DNA from: Merdimmobilis hominis
Lineage (GTDB): Bacteria; Bacillota; Clostridia; Oscillospirales; Ruminococcaceae
Assembly: GCF_021109255.1 (NCBI RefSeq)
Contig: NZ_JAJODG010000002.1
DNA: 64,000 nucleotides
Strand: one strand, 5' to 3'
Position numbers and translations under genes: made by a program. Of the stretch, positions 25,700 through 32,516 are shown piece by piece (within the stretch, counting starts at the first letter, position 1; every line of letters starts with the position of its first letter). The notes under the pieces were generated by a model, which saw only the letters and a program-made list of their open reading frames with translations, searched no databases and was not told the origin of the DNA.

Positions 25700-26179
25700 A
25701 TGTCTACCCAAGCAGTTAAAGAATATTTGGATCAATTTGGCCGGGGTGGGGATATCCTCACCTTTGAAGCCACCACCGCCACCGTGGAACTGGCTGCCCA
25801 AGCAGTGGGAGTAGAGCCTGCACGCATTGCCAAAACCCTTTCCCTTCAAGGGAAAGAAAGCCCGCTGATCATCGTGATGGCAGGGGATGCCAAACTCTAC
25901 AACGGCGCTTATAAAGCCCAATTCGGCCTCAAGGCGAAGATGCTCACCCCAGAGGAGGCGCTGGAAAAAACCGGTCACGCTGTCGGCGGGGTCTGCCCTT
26001 TTGCCCTTCCTGAAGGGATTCCGGTATACCTGGATGTCTCCCTCCAGCGGTTTTCCACTGTGTTCCCCGCTTGCGGGAGCAGCCACAACGCCATTGAATT
26101 AACCCCTCAGGAGCTGTTCGATTATTCCCGGGCCGCCGGGTGGGTGGACGTCTGCAAAGGCTGGCGGGAAGAAGAATAG
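25700..26179 (+). CDS. ybaK: YbaK/EbsC-family aminoacyl-tRNA deacylase
   Basis: 159 residues of the YbaK/ProX fold: AKTLSLQGKESPLIIVMAGD, ending in the GGVCPFALPEGIPVYLD and GSSHNAIELTP motifs of the family. Relatives clear Cys-tRNA(Pro) (YbaK) or Ala-tRNA(Pro) (ProX); this one looks YbaK-like, but the substrate is not certain. Its neighbourhood contains two tRNA-Pro genes downstream. No terminator is obvious between it and the first tRNA, which has its own promoter. Confidence 0.9.
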   Translation: MSTQAVKEYLDQFGRGGDILTFEATTATVELAAQAVGVEPARIAKTLSLQGKESPLIIVMAGDAKLYNGAYKAQFGLKAKMLTPEEALEKTGHAVGGVCPFALPEGIPVYLDVSLQRFSTVFPACGSSHNAIELTPQELFDYSRAAGWVDVCKGWREEE

Positions 26180-26265
26180 AGGGTAAAGGTATGTGTGTTG
26201 TGCCCGGTTCCCAACATAATTTTTAAATACTCACGCCCTCTCCCGACAAAAATTGCAAAAAGGGC

Positions 26266-26294
26266 TTGCAAATTGAAAAGCGCCATGCTATAAT
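26266..26294 (+). promoter_or_regulatory. Promoter of tRNA-Pro(GGG) copy 1
   Basis: TTGCAA (26266-26271), 17 bases, TATAAT (26289-26294), ending 11 bases before the tRNA. Confidence 0.85.
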
Positions 26295-26305
26295 AATAAA
26301 GCTTT

Positions 26306-26382
26306 CTGGGTATGGCGCAGATTGGTAGCGCGCTACCTTGGGGTGGTAGAGGCCGTGGGTTCAAATCCCGCTACTCAGACCA
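26306..26382 (+). tRNA. tRNA-Pro, anticodon GGG (copy 1)
   Basis: 77 bases with encoded CCA. Acceptor CTGGGTA pairs with TACTCAG; anticodon stem CTACC/GGTAG encloses TTGGGGT, anticodon GGG; T-loop TTCAAAT. Identical, base for base, to the minus-strand copy at 26864-26940. Confidence 0.96.
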
Positions 26383-26383
26383 A

Positions 26384-26415
26384 AGCAGCCGGTGTACACT
26401 TGTACACCGGCTGCT
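26384..26415 (+). terminator. Terminator of tRNA-Pro copy 1
   Basis: AGCAGCCGGTGTAC and GTACACCGGCTGCT form a 14-bp stem with a four-base loop, followed by TTCTTTTT. Confidence 0.93.
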
Positions 26416-26837
26416 TTCTTTTTGCCTCAGCCCCGCGGAACAGTTTTTCTTAGTAAAACATAACGGCTGCCAAGGATTGATACATTTTCCCTTGACGTTA
26501 ACACTGTGCTGCATTTTCTATGAAATCCAGAAGTGGGAGAACCCACTATGTCGTGACCGTCAGCCAGCTCCCTAAGATTTGGGAGTTTCCACTTAGATGC
26601 TCTGGGTGGAAACCGATGAAGAATATAAGTTTGCAGGCGATATGGACGACGGAAAGCACATGGGAGTTCTGTTGGGGGAATATATATCAATTTTATCGTC
26701 CATGCAAAAACTCCTCAATACTGAGTATGAAGATCTGCAGACAGGCCTTTTGATGCCGATATGAGAGCATTCTCAAGGAAATGGGAGAATTGCCAAAAGG
26801 CGCTTTTCTTTAGATAGATATCCCAATACAGCAAAAA
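26416..26837. other. Segment between the inverted tRNA-Pro copies
   Basis: About 420 bases of lower GC content than the neighbourhood. Apart from one doubtful 55-codon frame it holds no recognisable gene, RNA or repeat. It looks like decayed or acquired DNA, judged from composition and context only. Confidence 0.4.
26597..26764 (+). CDS. Doubtful small ORF or gene remnant
   Basis: 55 codons, beginning MLWVETDEEYKFAGDMDDG and ending LQTGLLMPI. An in-frame stop lies just before the ATG; GGGAG is 11 bases upstream, too far for a strong site. Composition is protein-like and acidic, but I recognise no family. It sits in the unusual segment between the two tRNA-Pro copies, so a remnant of a lost gene is as likely as a live gene. 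Confidence 0.25.
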   Translation: MLWVETDEEYKFAGDMDDGKHMGVLLGEYISILSSMQKLLNTEYEDLQTGLLMPI

Positions 26838-26861
26838 AACCAGGCTCAATTGAACCTGGTT
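26838..26861 (-). terminator. Terminator of tRNA-Pro copy 2
   Basis: AACCAGG(C/T)TC arms around ATTGA; on the minus strand the stem is followed by TTTTTTG. Begins two bases after the tRNA 3' end. Confidence 0.88.
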
Positions 26862-26863
26862 TT

Positions 26864-26940
26864 TGGTCTGAGTAGCGGGATTTGAACCCACGGCCTCTAC
26901 CACCCCAAGGTAGCGCGCTACCAATCTGCGCCATACCCAG
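26864..26940 (-). tRNA. tRNA-Pro, anticodon GGG (copy 2, inverted)
   Basis: 77 bases including CCA, identical to copy 1 but on the opposite strand, with its own promoter and terminator. Flanking similarity stops within a few bases of the mature tRNA. Confidence 0.96.
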
Positions 26941-26953
26941 AAACTGCTTATTT

Positions 26954-26982
26954 AAGATACCACATTTCGCTCCAAGTTGCAA
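26954..26982 (-). promoter_or_regulatory. Promoter of tRNA-Pro copy 2
   Basis: TTGCAA (26977-26982), 17 bases, TATCTT (26954-26959). Confidence 0.75.
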
Positions 26983-27125
26983 CCCTTTTTTCAAGATTTG
27001 GTGCGAACTCTCAAATTTTCGCCTTGCTCCTCCAAAAATTTTTCGCATTCTTTCCCCTGCAGCCGCATACAATTTCCTCAAGCGGCACAAAAATGCCCAC
27101 CATTTTCGCCAAAGGGGGATTTCCC

Positions 27126-27416
27126 ATGCAGACTATCGGCCTGTGGACCGGCCTTGCCACCTTCCTCATCATCGCTCTGTTCCACCCCTTGGTGGTCCTT
27201 GCTGAGGAGAAATTTTCCAACAAAATTTGGGTTGCCTTCCTCGCCGCAGGGATTCTCTTCTTGGTGCTGTCCCTGCGCACCGCCGCCCCTCTCCTCTCCG
27301 CTGTACTGGGAGTGCTGGGCTTCACCTGTCTGTGGAGCATCAAGGAGCTCTCCGACCTCTCTTCCCATGGAAACCGCGCCAGAGCCGCCCGGCACAATCC
27401 GCCGCGCAGCCGGTAA
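27126..27416 (+). CDS. DUF4491 family small membrane protein
   Basis: 96 residues: MQTIGLWTGLATFLIIALFHPLV..., three hydrophobic segments, then GFTCLWSIKELSDL and a basic tail. The pattern of an amphipathic start, HP-x-V-x-x-AE, and FxCxWSIxEL matches the DUF4491 family, whose function is unknown. AGGGGGA lies eight bases before this ATG; a longer in-frame reading from 27024 is not supported. Stands alone between tRNA-Pro copy 2 and the T-box. Confidence 0.75.
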   Translation: MQTIGLWTGLATFLIIALFHPLVVLAEEKFSNKIWVAFLAAGILFLVLSLRTAAPLLSAVLGVLGFTCLWSIKELSDLSSHGNRARAARHNPPRSR

Positions 27417-27508
27417 CCAATCCTTTGAGAGGACAAAATTTTTATGGCTCAAACGCCTTTTTATCAGGATTTCTTCCCTCTCCTTCCAAACTTGATGAAA
27501 AAAACCTC

Positions 27509-27537
27509 TTGACAGATTCCAAAAGACGCAGTATCAT
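27509..27537 (+). promoter_or_regulatory. Promoter of the metNIQ operon
   Basis: TTGACA (27509-27514), 17 bases, TATCAT (27532-27537), just ahead of the T-box leader. Confidence 0.85.
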
Positions 27538-27544
27538 GTAGAAA

Positions 27545-27846
27545 AATTCAACACAGACAAAAGCTGTGAAGAGAAGAGTAGATCACAAGGCGTGTCACAG
27601 AGAGCCTCGGCTGGTGGAAAGAGGTACAAAGAATGTGGTTGAACATGGTCTCGGAGCTGCGTACCGACCGCCGGTTTCCCCGGCATAGGATACGACGGGT
27701 GCGCCCGTAATCGCGTCAGAGTATCGGCTCATCGGCCCGTACTTGTCAAGGCTCATGCCGTGAGGCATGGGTGAATTAAGGTGGTAACACGAAGCTATTT
27801 TAGCTCTCGTCCTTGAAATTGTTTTTCGAGGACGGGGGCTTTTTTA
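27545..27846 (+). promoter_or_regulatory. T-box riboswitch (methionine) with terminator
   Basis: Stem I contains GAAGAGTAGATC, AGAGAGCC, GGTGGAAAGAGG and the candidate specifier codon ATG at 27645-27647 (in GAACATGGTC). The T-box sequence AAGGTGGTAACACG lies at 27778-27791, with TGGT able to pair with the acceptor end of uncharged tRNA. The terminator (27802-27840, AGCTCTCGTCC... and GGACGGGGGCT) is followed by a run of Ts. Uncharged tRNA-Met would stabilise the antiterminator and allow metNIQ expression. The specifier call agrees with the downstream genes. Confidence 0.93.
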
Positions 27847-27914
27847 TTGTGATTTTCGCCGCTCCCACATTTGTCTTTGAATTTTGCCCAATCACAAAAG
27901 GAGGCACACACCCA

Positions 27915-28949
27915 ATGATTCAATTAAGCAACATCTCCAAACGGTTTGAAACCCCTGGCAAGGTGGTGGAAGCGGTCAAACACGTCACCCTTTCCATCGA
28001 CAAGGGGGATATCTTCGGTATCATGGGCTTTTCCGGCGCGGGAAAATCCACCTTGGTGCGCTGCATCAACCTGCTGGAAACCCCCACTGAAGGCACCGTC
28101 ACCGTAGACGGGGTGGAACTGACTGGCCTTTCGGAAAAAGAACTGCGGCAAGCCCGCAAAAACATCGGGATGATCTTCCAGCACTTCAACCTGATGCCCT
28201 CCCGCACAGTGTTTGAAAACATCGCCTATCCCCTCAAAGGCCGCCCCAAAGAGGAGATTGAGAAGAAGATCACCTCCCTGCTGGAGCTGGTCGGCCTCTC
28301 GGACAAACGGGATGTCTTCCCCTCCCAGCTCTCCGGCGGGCAGAAGCAGCGGGTGGCCATCGCCCGGGCTTTGGCCACCGACCCCCAAGTCCTCCTCTGC
28401 GACGAGGCCACCAGCGCTCTGGACCCCCAGACCACCACTGCCATCCTCAAGCTGCTGAAACAGGTCAACCGGGAACTGGGGGTGACCATCGTCATCATCA
28501 CCCACGAGATGGCGGTGATCAAGGAAATCTGCAACCGGGCCGCGGTGATGGAACACGGCGAAGTCATTGAACAAGGGGATGTGTACAGCCTTTTCGCCAC
28601 CCCACAGAGCCCGGTGACCCAAGGGTTTATCAACACCTCCTCCCTGGCCCAGAAGGTGGAGGAGTTGGACCGGGAAGGCTCCCCCGTGGTGGCCTTGAAA
28701 CCCGGGGAACAGATTTTGCAGCTGACCTACCTGGGGATGGGGGCCTCCCAAGCGCTGATCTCTGAAGTGTCCCGGAAGTTTTCCATCAACTGCAACATCG
28801 TCTTCGGTTCCATTGAAATCATCCAGGAATCCCCCTTGGGCCGGCTCATTATCATTGCCAGCGGCCGGGAGGGGGACATCGCCCAGGCCATCGCCTATCT
28901 GCGGCAGCAAAAGGTAGAAGTGGAGGTACTCAAACAATGCCAGAAGTAA
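27915..28949 (+). CDS. metN: Methionine ABC transporter ATP-binding protein
   Basis: 344 residues. Walker A GFSGAGKS (38-45), LSGGQKQR, CDEATSALDP, and a C-terminal NIL domain (ISEVSRKFSINCNIVFGSIE) that in MetN binds methionine and inhibits transport. AAAGGAGG ends ten bases before the ATG. First gene after the Met T-box; overlaps metI by 13 bases. Confidence 0.97.
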   Translation: MIQLSNISKRFETPGKVVEAVKHVTLSIDKGDIFGIMGFSGAGKSTLVRCINLLETPTEGTVTVDGVELTGLSEKELRQARKNIGMIFQHFNLMPSRTVFENIAYPLKGRPKEEIEKKITSLLELVGLSDKRDVFPSQLSGGQKQRVAIARALATDPQVLLCDEATSALDPQTTTAILKLLKQVNRELGVTIVIITHEMAVIKEICNRAAVMEHGEVIEQGDVYSLFATPQSPVTQGFINTSSLAQKVEELDREGSPVVALKPGEQILQLTYLGMGASQALISEVSRKFSINCNIVFGSIEIIQESPLGRLIIIASGREGDIAQAIAYLRQQKVEVEVLKQCQK

Positions 28950-29617
28950 TCGCAAGCCTGATCCCCAACGTCCTTGACCGGGTGCCCGAACTGGTCAAAA
29001 GCTTTCAGCAGACCTTGTATTTAATCGCCTTTTCCGGCGCGATCTCCTTTGTCATCGGCATGGTGCTGGGGGTGGTGCTCACCGTCACCAAACCGGGCAA
29101 CATCCTGGAAAACAAACTGGTATACACTACATTGGACCGGGTGATCAACCTGTTCCGCTCCATCCCCTTCATCATCCTCATCGGCGCCCTCATCCCCCTC
29201 ACCCGCGCGGTGGTGGGGACTGCCATCGGCACCAAGGGGGCCATCCTGCCTTTGATCTTCGGCACCGTGCCCTTCTTCGCCCGGCAGATTGAGACTGCCT
29301 TAGCCCAGATGGACAAGGGCCTCATCGAAGCCGCCCAGGCCATGGGCTCCAGCCCCTGGGAGATCATCTTCCGGGTCTATCTCAAGGAGAGCGTGCCGGG
29401 CATCGTCCGGGCAACCACCATCACCTTTGTCAGCTTGGTTGGCCTCACCGCCATGGCTGGCGCTGTGGGCGGCGGCGGCCTAGGGGACTTCGCCATCCGC
29501 TACGGCCACCAGCGCAACATGGTGGACATCACCTATGTCACTGTGGTGATCATCCTTCTCATGATCAGCCTGATCCAAGGGATCGGCAATTATATCATCA
29601 AGAAAACCACCCATTAA
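28937..29617 (+). CDS. metI: Methionine ABC transporter permease
   Basis: 226 residues, five membrane segments, with the EAA-type loop EAAQAMGSSPWEIIFRVYLKE and the MetI-typical AGAVGGGGLGDFAIRYG. Starts inside the end of metN, indicating translational coupling. Confidence 0.97.
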   Translation: MPEVIASLIPNVLDRVPELVKSFQQTLYLIAFSGAISFVIGMVLGVVLTVTKPGNILENKLVYTTLDRVINLFRSIPFIILIGALIPLTRAVVGTAIGTKGAILPLIFGTVPFFARQIETALAQMDKGLIEAAQAMGSSPWEIIFRVYLKESVPGIVRATTITFVSLVGLTAMAGAVGGGGLGDFAIRYGHQRNMVDITYVTVVIILLMISLIQGIGNYIIKKTTH

Positions 29618-29648
29618 TCCAAAACCAATGAAAAAAGGAGAATCCATT

Positions 29649-30503
29649 ATGAAAACCACGAAACGCCTCGCATCCGCCCTGTTGGCCGCAGCCCTAGCTC
29701 TTTCTTTCACCGCCTGTTCCGGAAAACCCGCTGAAAATTCCTCCTCTGGGGAGGGTGGCAAAACCGTCGTCAAGATCGGCGTTGTCGGGGAGAACAGCGA
29801 GCAGTGGGAGCCAGTAAAAGCTGCCCTCGCTGCGGACAACATTGAGATTGAACTGGTCAAATTCAGCGAGTACAGCCTGCCCAACCAGGCTTTGGCCGAT
29901 GGGGACATCGACCTAAACAGCTTCCAGCACTACGCCTTTCTAAACAAGGAAATCGAGGAAAAGAACCTGGATCTGACAGTGATTGGCGAGACCATCATCG
30001 CCCCCTTAGGCATCTACTCGGTCAACGTCCAGGAGGTCTCCCAGGTCAAGGAGGGGGATAAAGTGGCCATCCCCAGCGACGCCACCAACGGCGGCCGCGC
30101 CCTCAAGCTGCTGGAATCCGCCGGCCTTTTGAAGATGGACCCAGAGGTGGGGTACCTGGGCACCAAGGCCGACATCGTCGAGAATCCCCTAAACCTGGAT
30201 ATCTATGAGGTGGAAGCTGCCCAGACCCCCAGCCTTCTGCCTGACGTAGCTATCGCAGTGATCAACGGCGGCCATGCAGTGGACGCTGGGTTGATCCCCG
30301 CCCAGGATGCCATCTTCCTGGAGTCCACCGACAGCAGCGAAACGGAGAACAACCCCTTTATCAACGTCATCGTCGCCCGCACTGCAGATAAAGACAATGA
30401 GGTGTACAAAAAAGTGGTGGACACCTACCACACCGACGCTGTGGCCAAGGTGATCGAAGAAACTTACAAAGGCTCCTACCTCCCCGCTTGGACCAACCAA
30501 TAA
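29649..30503 (+). CDS. metQ: Methionine-binding lipoprotein
   Basis: 284 residues. Lipoprotein signal MKTTKRLASALLAAALALSFTAC with lipid-bearing C23, then the NlpA/MetQ fold (KIGVVGENSEQWEPVK, LPNQALADGDIDLNSFQHYAFL, VAIPSDATNGGRALKLLE). An ATG at 29628 is in frame but AAGGAG precedes the ATG at 29649. Delivers methionine to MetI/MetN. Terminator follows. Confidence 0.96.
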   Translation: MKTTKRLASALLAAALALSFTACSGKPAENSSSGEGGKTVVKIGVVGENSEQWEPVKAALAADNIEIELVKFSEYSLPNQALADGDIDLNSFQHYAFLNKEIEEKNLDLTVIGETIIAPLGIYSVNVQEVSQVKEGDKVAIPSDATNGGRALKLLESAGLLKMDPEVGYLGTKADIVENPLNLDIYEVEAAQTPSLLPDVAIAVINGGHAVDAGLIPAQDAIFLESTDSSETENNPFINVIVARTADKDNEVYKKVVDTYHTDAVAKVIEETYKGSYLPAWTNQ

Positions 30504-30521
30504 CTTTTATGTCCTGCGCGA

Positions 30522-30554
30522 AAAAAGGCACCGGCTATAAGCTGGTGCCTTTTT
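30522..30554. terminator. Bidirectional terminator between metQ and the C_GCAxxG_C_C gene
   Basis: AAAAAGGCACCGGC and GCTGGTGCCTTTTT pair around a five-base loop. The stop codon of the convergent minus-strand gene lies within the hairpin. Confidence 0.9.
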
Positions 30555-31023
30555 GGTTGGATATTGGGGATTCATCCTCCGGGCCTTCATAGGCCGCGAA
30601 TTTTCCGGGGAAAAGGGTCTCTTCCACAATCCGGGCGCAGTCGATGACACAGCCGCGGCAGCTGCGCAGCCGGTCAGTGACCCCATCGGTCCCCCGGAGC
30701 ACCTTGCAGGCCACCGTTCTGTTCTTCTCTGCAAAGGATTCGGCCATCTGGCGGCCCAAAGCAAAGGTCGCCAATTTAGTTGCGGGCTTTTGCAGGTTGG
30801 CATCGCTGTTCCGGAGGCCCGCCAAAAACACCATGGCACAAACGCTGCCGCAGGTCTCCTGCATGCCGGCGATTCCCAGGCCAAACCCCTCCGACGCGCG
30901 GAACGCAGTCACTTCATCCATCCCCAACAAATCGCAATAGGTGCAGACCACCGCCTGGCAGCAGTTATAGCCTCCCGCATGGCGCTTTGCCGCCAATTCC
31001 ACTCTACTTTTTTCCAACTTCAT
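30535..31023 (-). CDS. C_GCAxxG_C_C family redox-type protein
   Basis: 162 residues. The conserved cysteines and glycines are seen as GGYNCCQAVVCTYC, EGFGLGIAGMQETCGSVCAMVF, ACKVLRG and SCRGCVIDCARIVEE. The family is frequent in anaerobes, probably binds metal or forms disulfides, and has no proven function. The stop codon is inside the shared terminator hairpin. The upstream region (31024-31100) is AT-rich with a TATGAT -10-like element. Confidence 0.88.
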   Translation of the reverse strand: MKLEKSRVELAAKRHAGGYNCCQAVVCTYCDLLGMDEVTAFRASEGFGLGIAGMQETCGSVCAMVFLAGLRNSDANLQKPATKLATFALGRQMAESFAEKNRTVACKVLRGTDGVTDRLRSCRGCVIDCARIVEETLFPGKFAAYEGPEDESPISNQKGTSL

Positions 31024-31242
31024 TCTCCCCTTTGATTGGCGGAAAGGTATCCGTCATTTTTATCATAGGTAAAATATTATGTATTTTATAATTTTAATTT
31101 ATTTTATCTATGAATTTCATGGGTATTGTATCACATTCCCAGAAGGTATGCAATGGATTTTGCCAAGGTTTTCTCGCCAGTTCCCCGAAATTTGCCGGGC
31201 ATGGCTGTGCCATCGGCGCACAAACTAATGCAGGGTGATTAA

Positions 31243-31395
31243 ATGCAAGAGTATTATCAGGCAAATTCCGACCTTTCCGCCTATTTCAATTCCCTGCCCA
31301 ACCATGTGCAGATGTTCATTCTCCAGTCCAATGTGGAGATTTCCACCCTGGGGGAACTGATGCAGGTGGCCGAGCATCTCAAAGAAACGCTGTAA
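31243..31395 (+). CDS. Small conserved-looking protein upstream of ferredoxin
   Basis: 50 residues: MQEYYQANSDLSAYFNSLPNH then VQMFILQSNVEISTLGELMQVAEHL. AGGGTG lies six bases before the ATG. It resembles a short protein type common in Oscillospiraceae (acidic-aromatic start, YFNSLP, VQ-x-x-I-x-QS), recalled from memory and without known function. Ends 17 bases before the ferredoxin ATG, so the two are probably co-transcribed and end at the same terminator. Confidence 0.7.
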   Translation: MQEYYQANSDLSAYFNSLPNHVQMFILQSNVEISTLGELMQVAEHLKETL

Positions 31396-31412
31396 CCAAA
31401 GGATGTGATTGT

Positions 31413-31604
31413 ATGTTCGCTCATATCAACCGGGAGGGCTGTATCTCCTGCGGCCTTTGCGTGGAACTCTGCCCAGAAGTTTTCTGCATGGCGGAGGACG
31501 GCATTGCCGCTGTCCACCAAAGCCCTGTGCCCAAAGAAGCCAAACAAGGGGCCATCACTGCCCAGGAGAGCTGCCCTGTCTCGGTCATCACAGTAGAGGA
31601 GTAA
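31413..31604 (+). CDS. Single-cluster [4Fe-4S] ferredoxin
   Basis: 63 residues. C10-x2-C13-x2-C16 and a distant CPV cysteine (C54) bind one cubane; C20 is the extra cysteine found in Thermotoga-type monocluster ferredoxins, possibly in a disulfide. Low-potential electron carrier for cytoplasmic reductases. Translation probably coupled to the small ORF just upstream. Confidence 0.93.
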   Translation: MFAHINREGCISCGLCVELCPEVFCMAEDGIAAVHQSPVPKEAKQGAITAQESCPVSVITVEE

Positions 31605-31615
31605 TCTTTGAAACA

Positions 31616-31651
31616 AAAACAGGGGAGGATATAGGTATCCTCCCCTGTTTT
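31616..31651. terminator. Bidirectional terminator after ferredoxin
   Basis: AAAACAGGGGAGGATA and TATCCTCCCCTGTTTT form a perfect 16-bp stem with a four-base loop; serves the ferredoxin gene (+) and the YqeY gene (-). Confidence 0.93.
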
Positions 31652-31658
31652 GCTTGCT

Positions 31659-32105
31659 TTATTTTTGGAAAAAGCCCTCCACTACCTGGTTGACCAGCTT
31701 GCCATCGGCTTTGCCTTTCACCAAAGGCATCAGATTTTTCATAATGAGGCCCTTCTCCTTGACGGTGGGCACCTCAATGCCAAGGCTGGACAGCACCGAT
31801 TCCACCGCCGCCCGGATCTCCTCCTCGCTCATGCTTTGGGGGGCGAACTCGGAGAGGACCTTCAATTTGAACTCGCATTCCTCGATGATGTCCTGGCGGC
31901 CGGCGGCGCTCTCCAGTGTTTCCTTGACCTGCTTGATCTCCTTGAGGATGATGGCGTCTTCCTCCTCCTCGGTCAAATCCTCCCGCTTGTCCTTGGCCTT
32001 GGCCTTCAGGGCGGAGAGGAGAAGGGACAGTGCGTCCTTTCGGGCGTGCTCCTTGTTTTTCAGCGCCATCATCATTTGTTTCTGCACTTCTTGGGTCTTT
32101 GCCAT
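31659..32105 (-). CDS. yqeY: GatB/YqeY domain-containing protein
   Basis: 148 residues: helical YqeY region (QMMMALKNKEHARKDALSLLLSALKAK) plus the C-terminal GatB-like tail (EFAPQSMSEEEIRAAVESVL, KGKADGKLVNQVVEGF). The tail resembles the tRNA-binding end of GatB, but the role of free YqeY is not settled. GGAGG is ten bases before the ATG at 32105; an in-frame TTG further up overlaps that site and is unlikely. Confidence 0.9.
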   Translation of the reverse strand: MAKTQEVQKQMMMALKNKEHARKDALSLLLSALKAKAKDKREDLTEEEEDAIILKEIKQVKETLESAAGRQDIIEECEFKLKVLSEFAPQSMSEEEIRAAVESVLSSLGIEVPTVKEKGLIMKNLMPLVKGKADGKLVNQVVEGFFQK

Positions 32106-32159
32106 AGGGAAACAACCTCCTGTCAAATAGGTTACATATTAAATAAATGCATTGGATTT

Positions 32160-32516
32160 TTAACGAGGGATCGCCGCTGCCGACCGGAACCGTTCCACCA
32201 CCTCCACCAACTGTTCCAAAAAGGCCTCCTCGCCAAAGGTGTTGATTTTGAAGAACATCGCCTGGCTGCCGCCGGTGGCGATGGCTACAAGGTGGATCTT
32301 CCCCTCCGATTCCAGCATAGTGACCCCCAGGCTGACCCGATTGCCCCCAGTGTAACTGTAGCGCTCGTATGCCTGGACACAGCATCGCACATTGCCGATA
32401 CGGCAGCGGCTTTCCTCCTCCAAACTGGCGGAGGCGCTCCCCCCTAGTATCCCGTTTTGCAGCTCCTGGGAAAACACATCCAAATTCCCAGGGAAATCGG
32501 TTACATATTGGGCCAT
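32160..32516 (-). CDS. DUF6054-like protein
   Basis: 118 residues: MAQYVTDFPGNLDVFSQELQ, then a beta-rich middle (RCCVQAYERYSYTGGNRVSLGVTML, IHLVAIATGGSQA) ending in an alpha helix. I match it from memory to DUF6054, which has no known function. AAGGAGGG precedes the ATG; both lie within the end of the CCA-adding enzyme gene, which it overlaps by 16 bases, so its translation is probably coupled to cca. Confidence 0.7.
   Translation of the reverse strand: MAQYVTDFPGNLDVFSQELQNGILGGSASASLEEESRCRIGNVRCCVQAYERYSYTGGNRVSLGVTMLESEGKIHLVAIATGGSQAMFFKINTFGEEAFLEQLVEVVERFRSAAAIPR

Noticed and set aside
26427..26690. Minus-strand frame between the tRNA-Pro copies
   Set aside because: No ribosome-binding site and no family character; it is antisense to the doubtful plus-strand frame.
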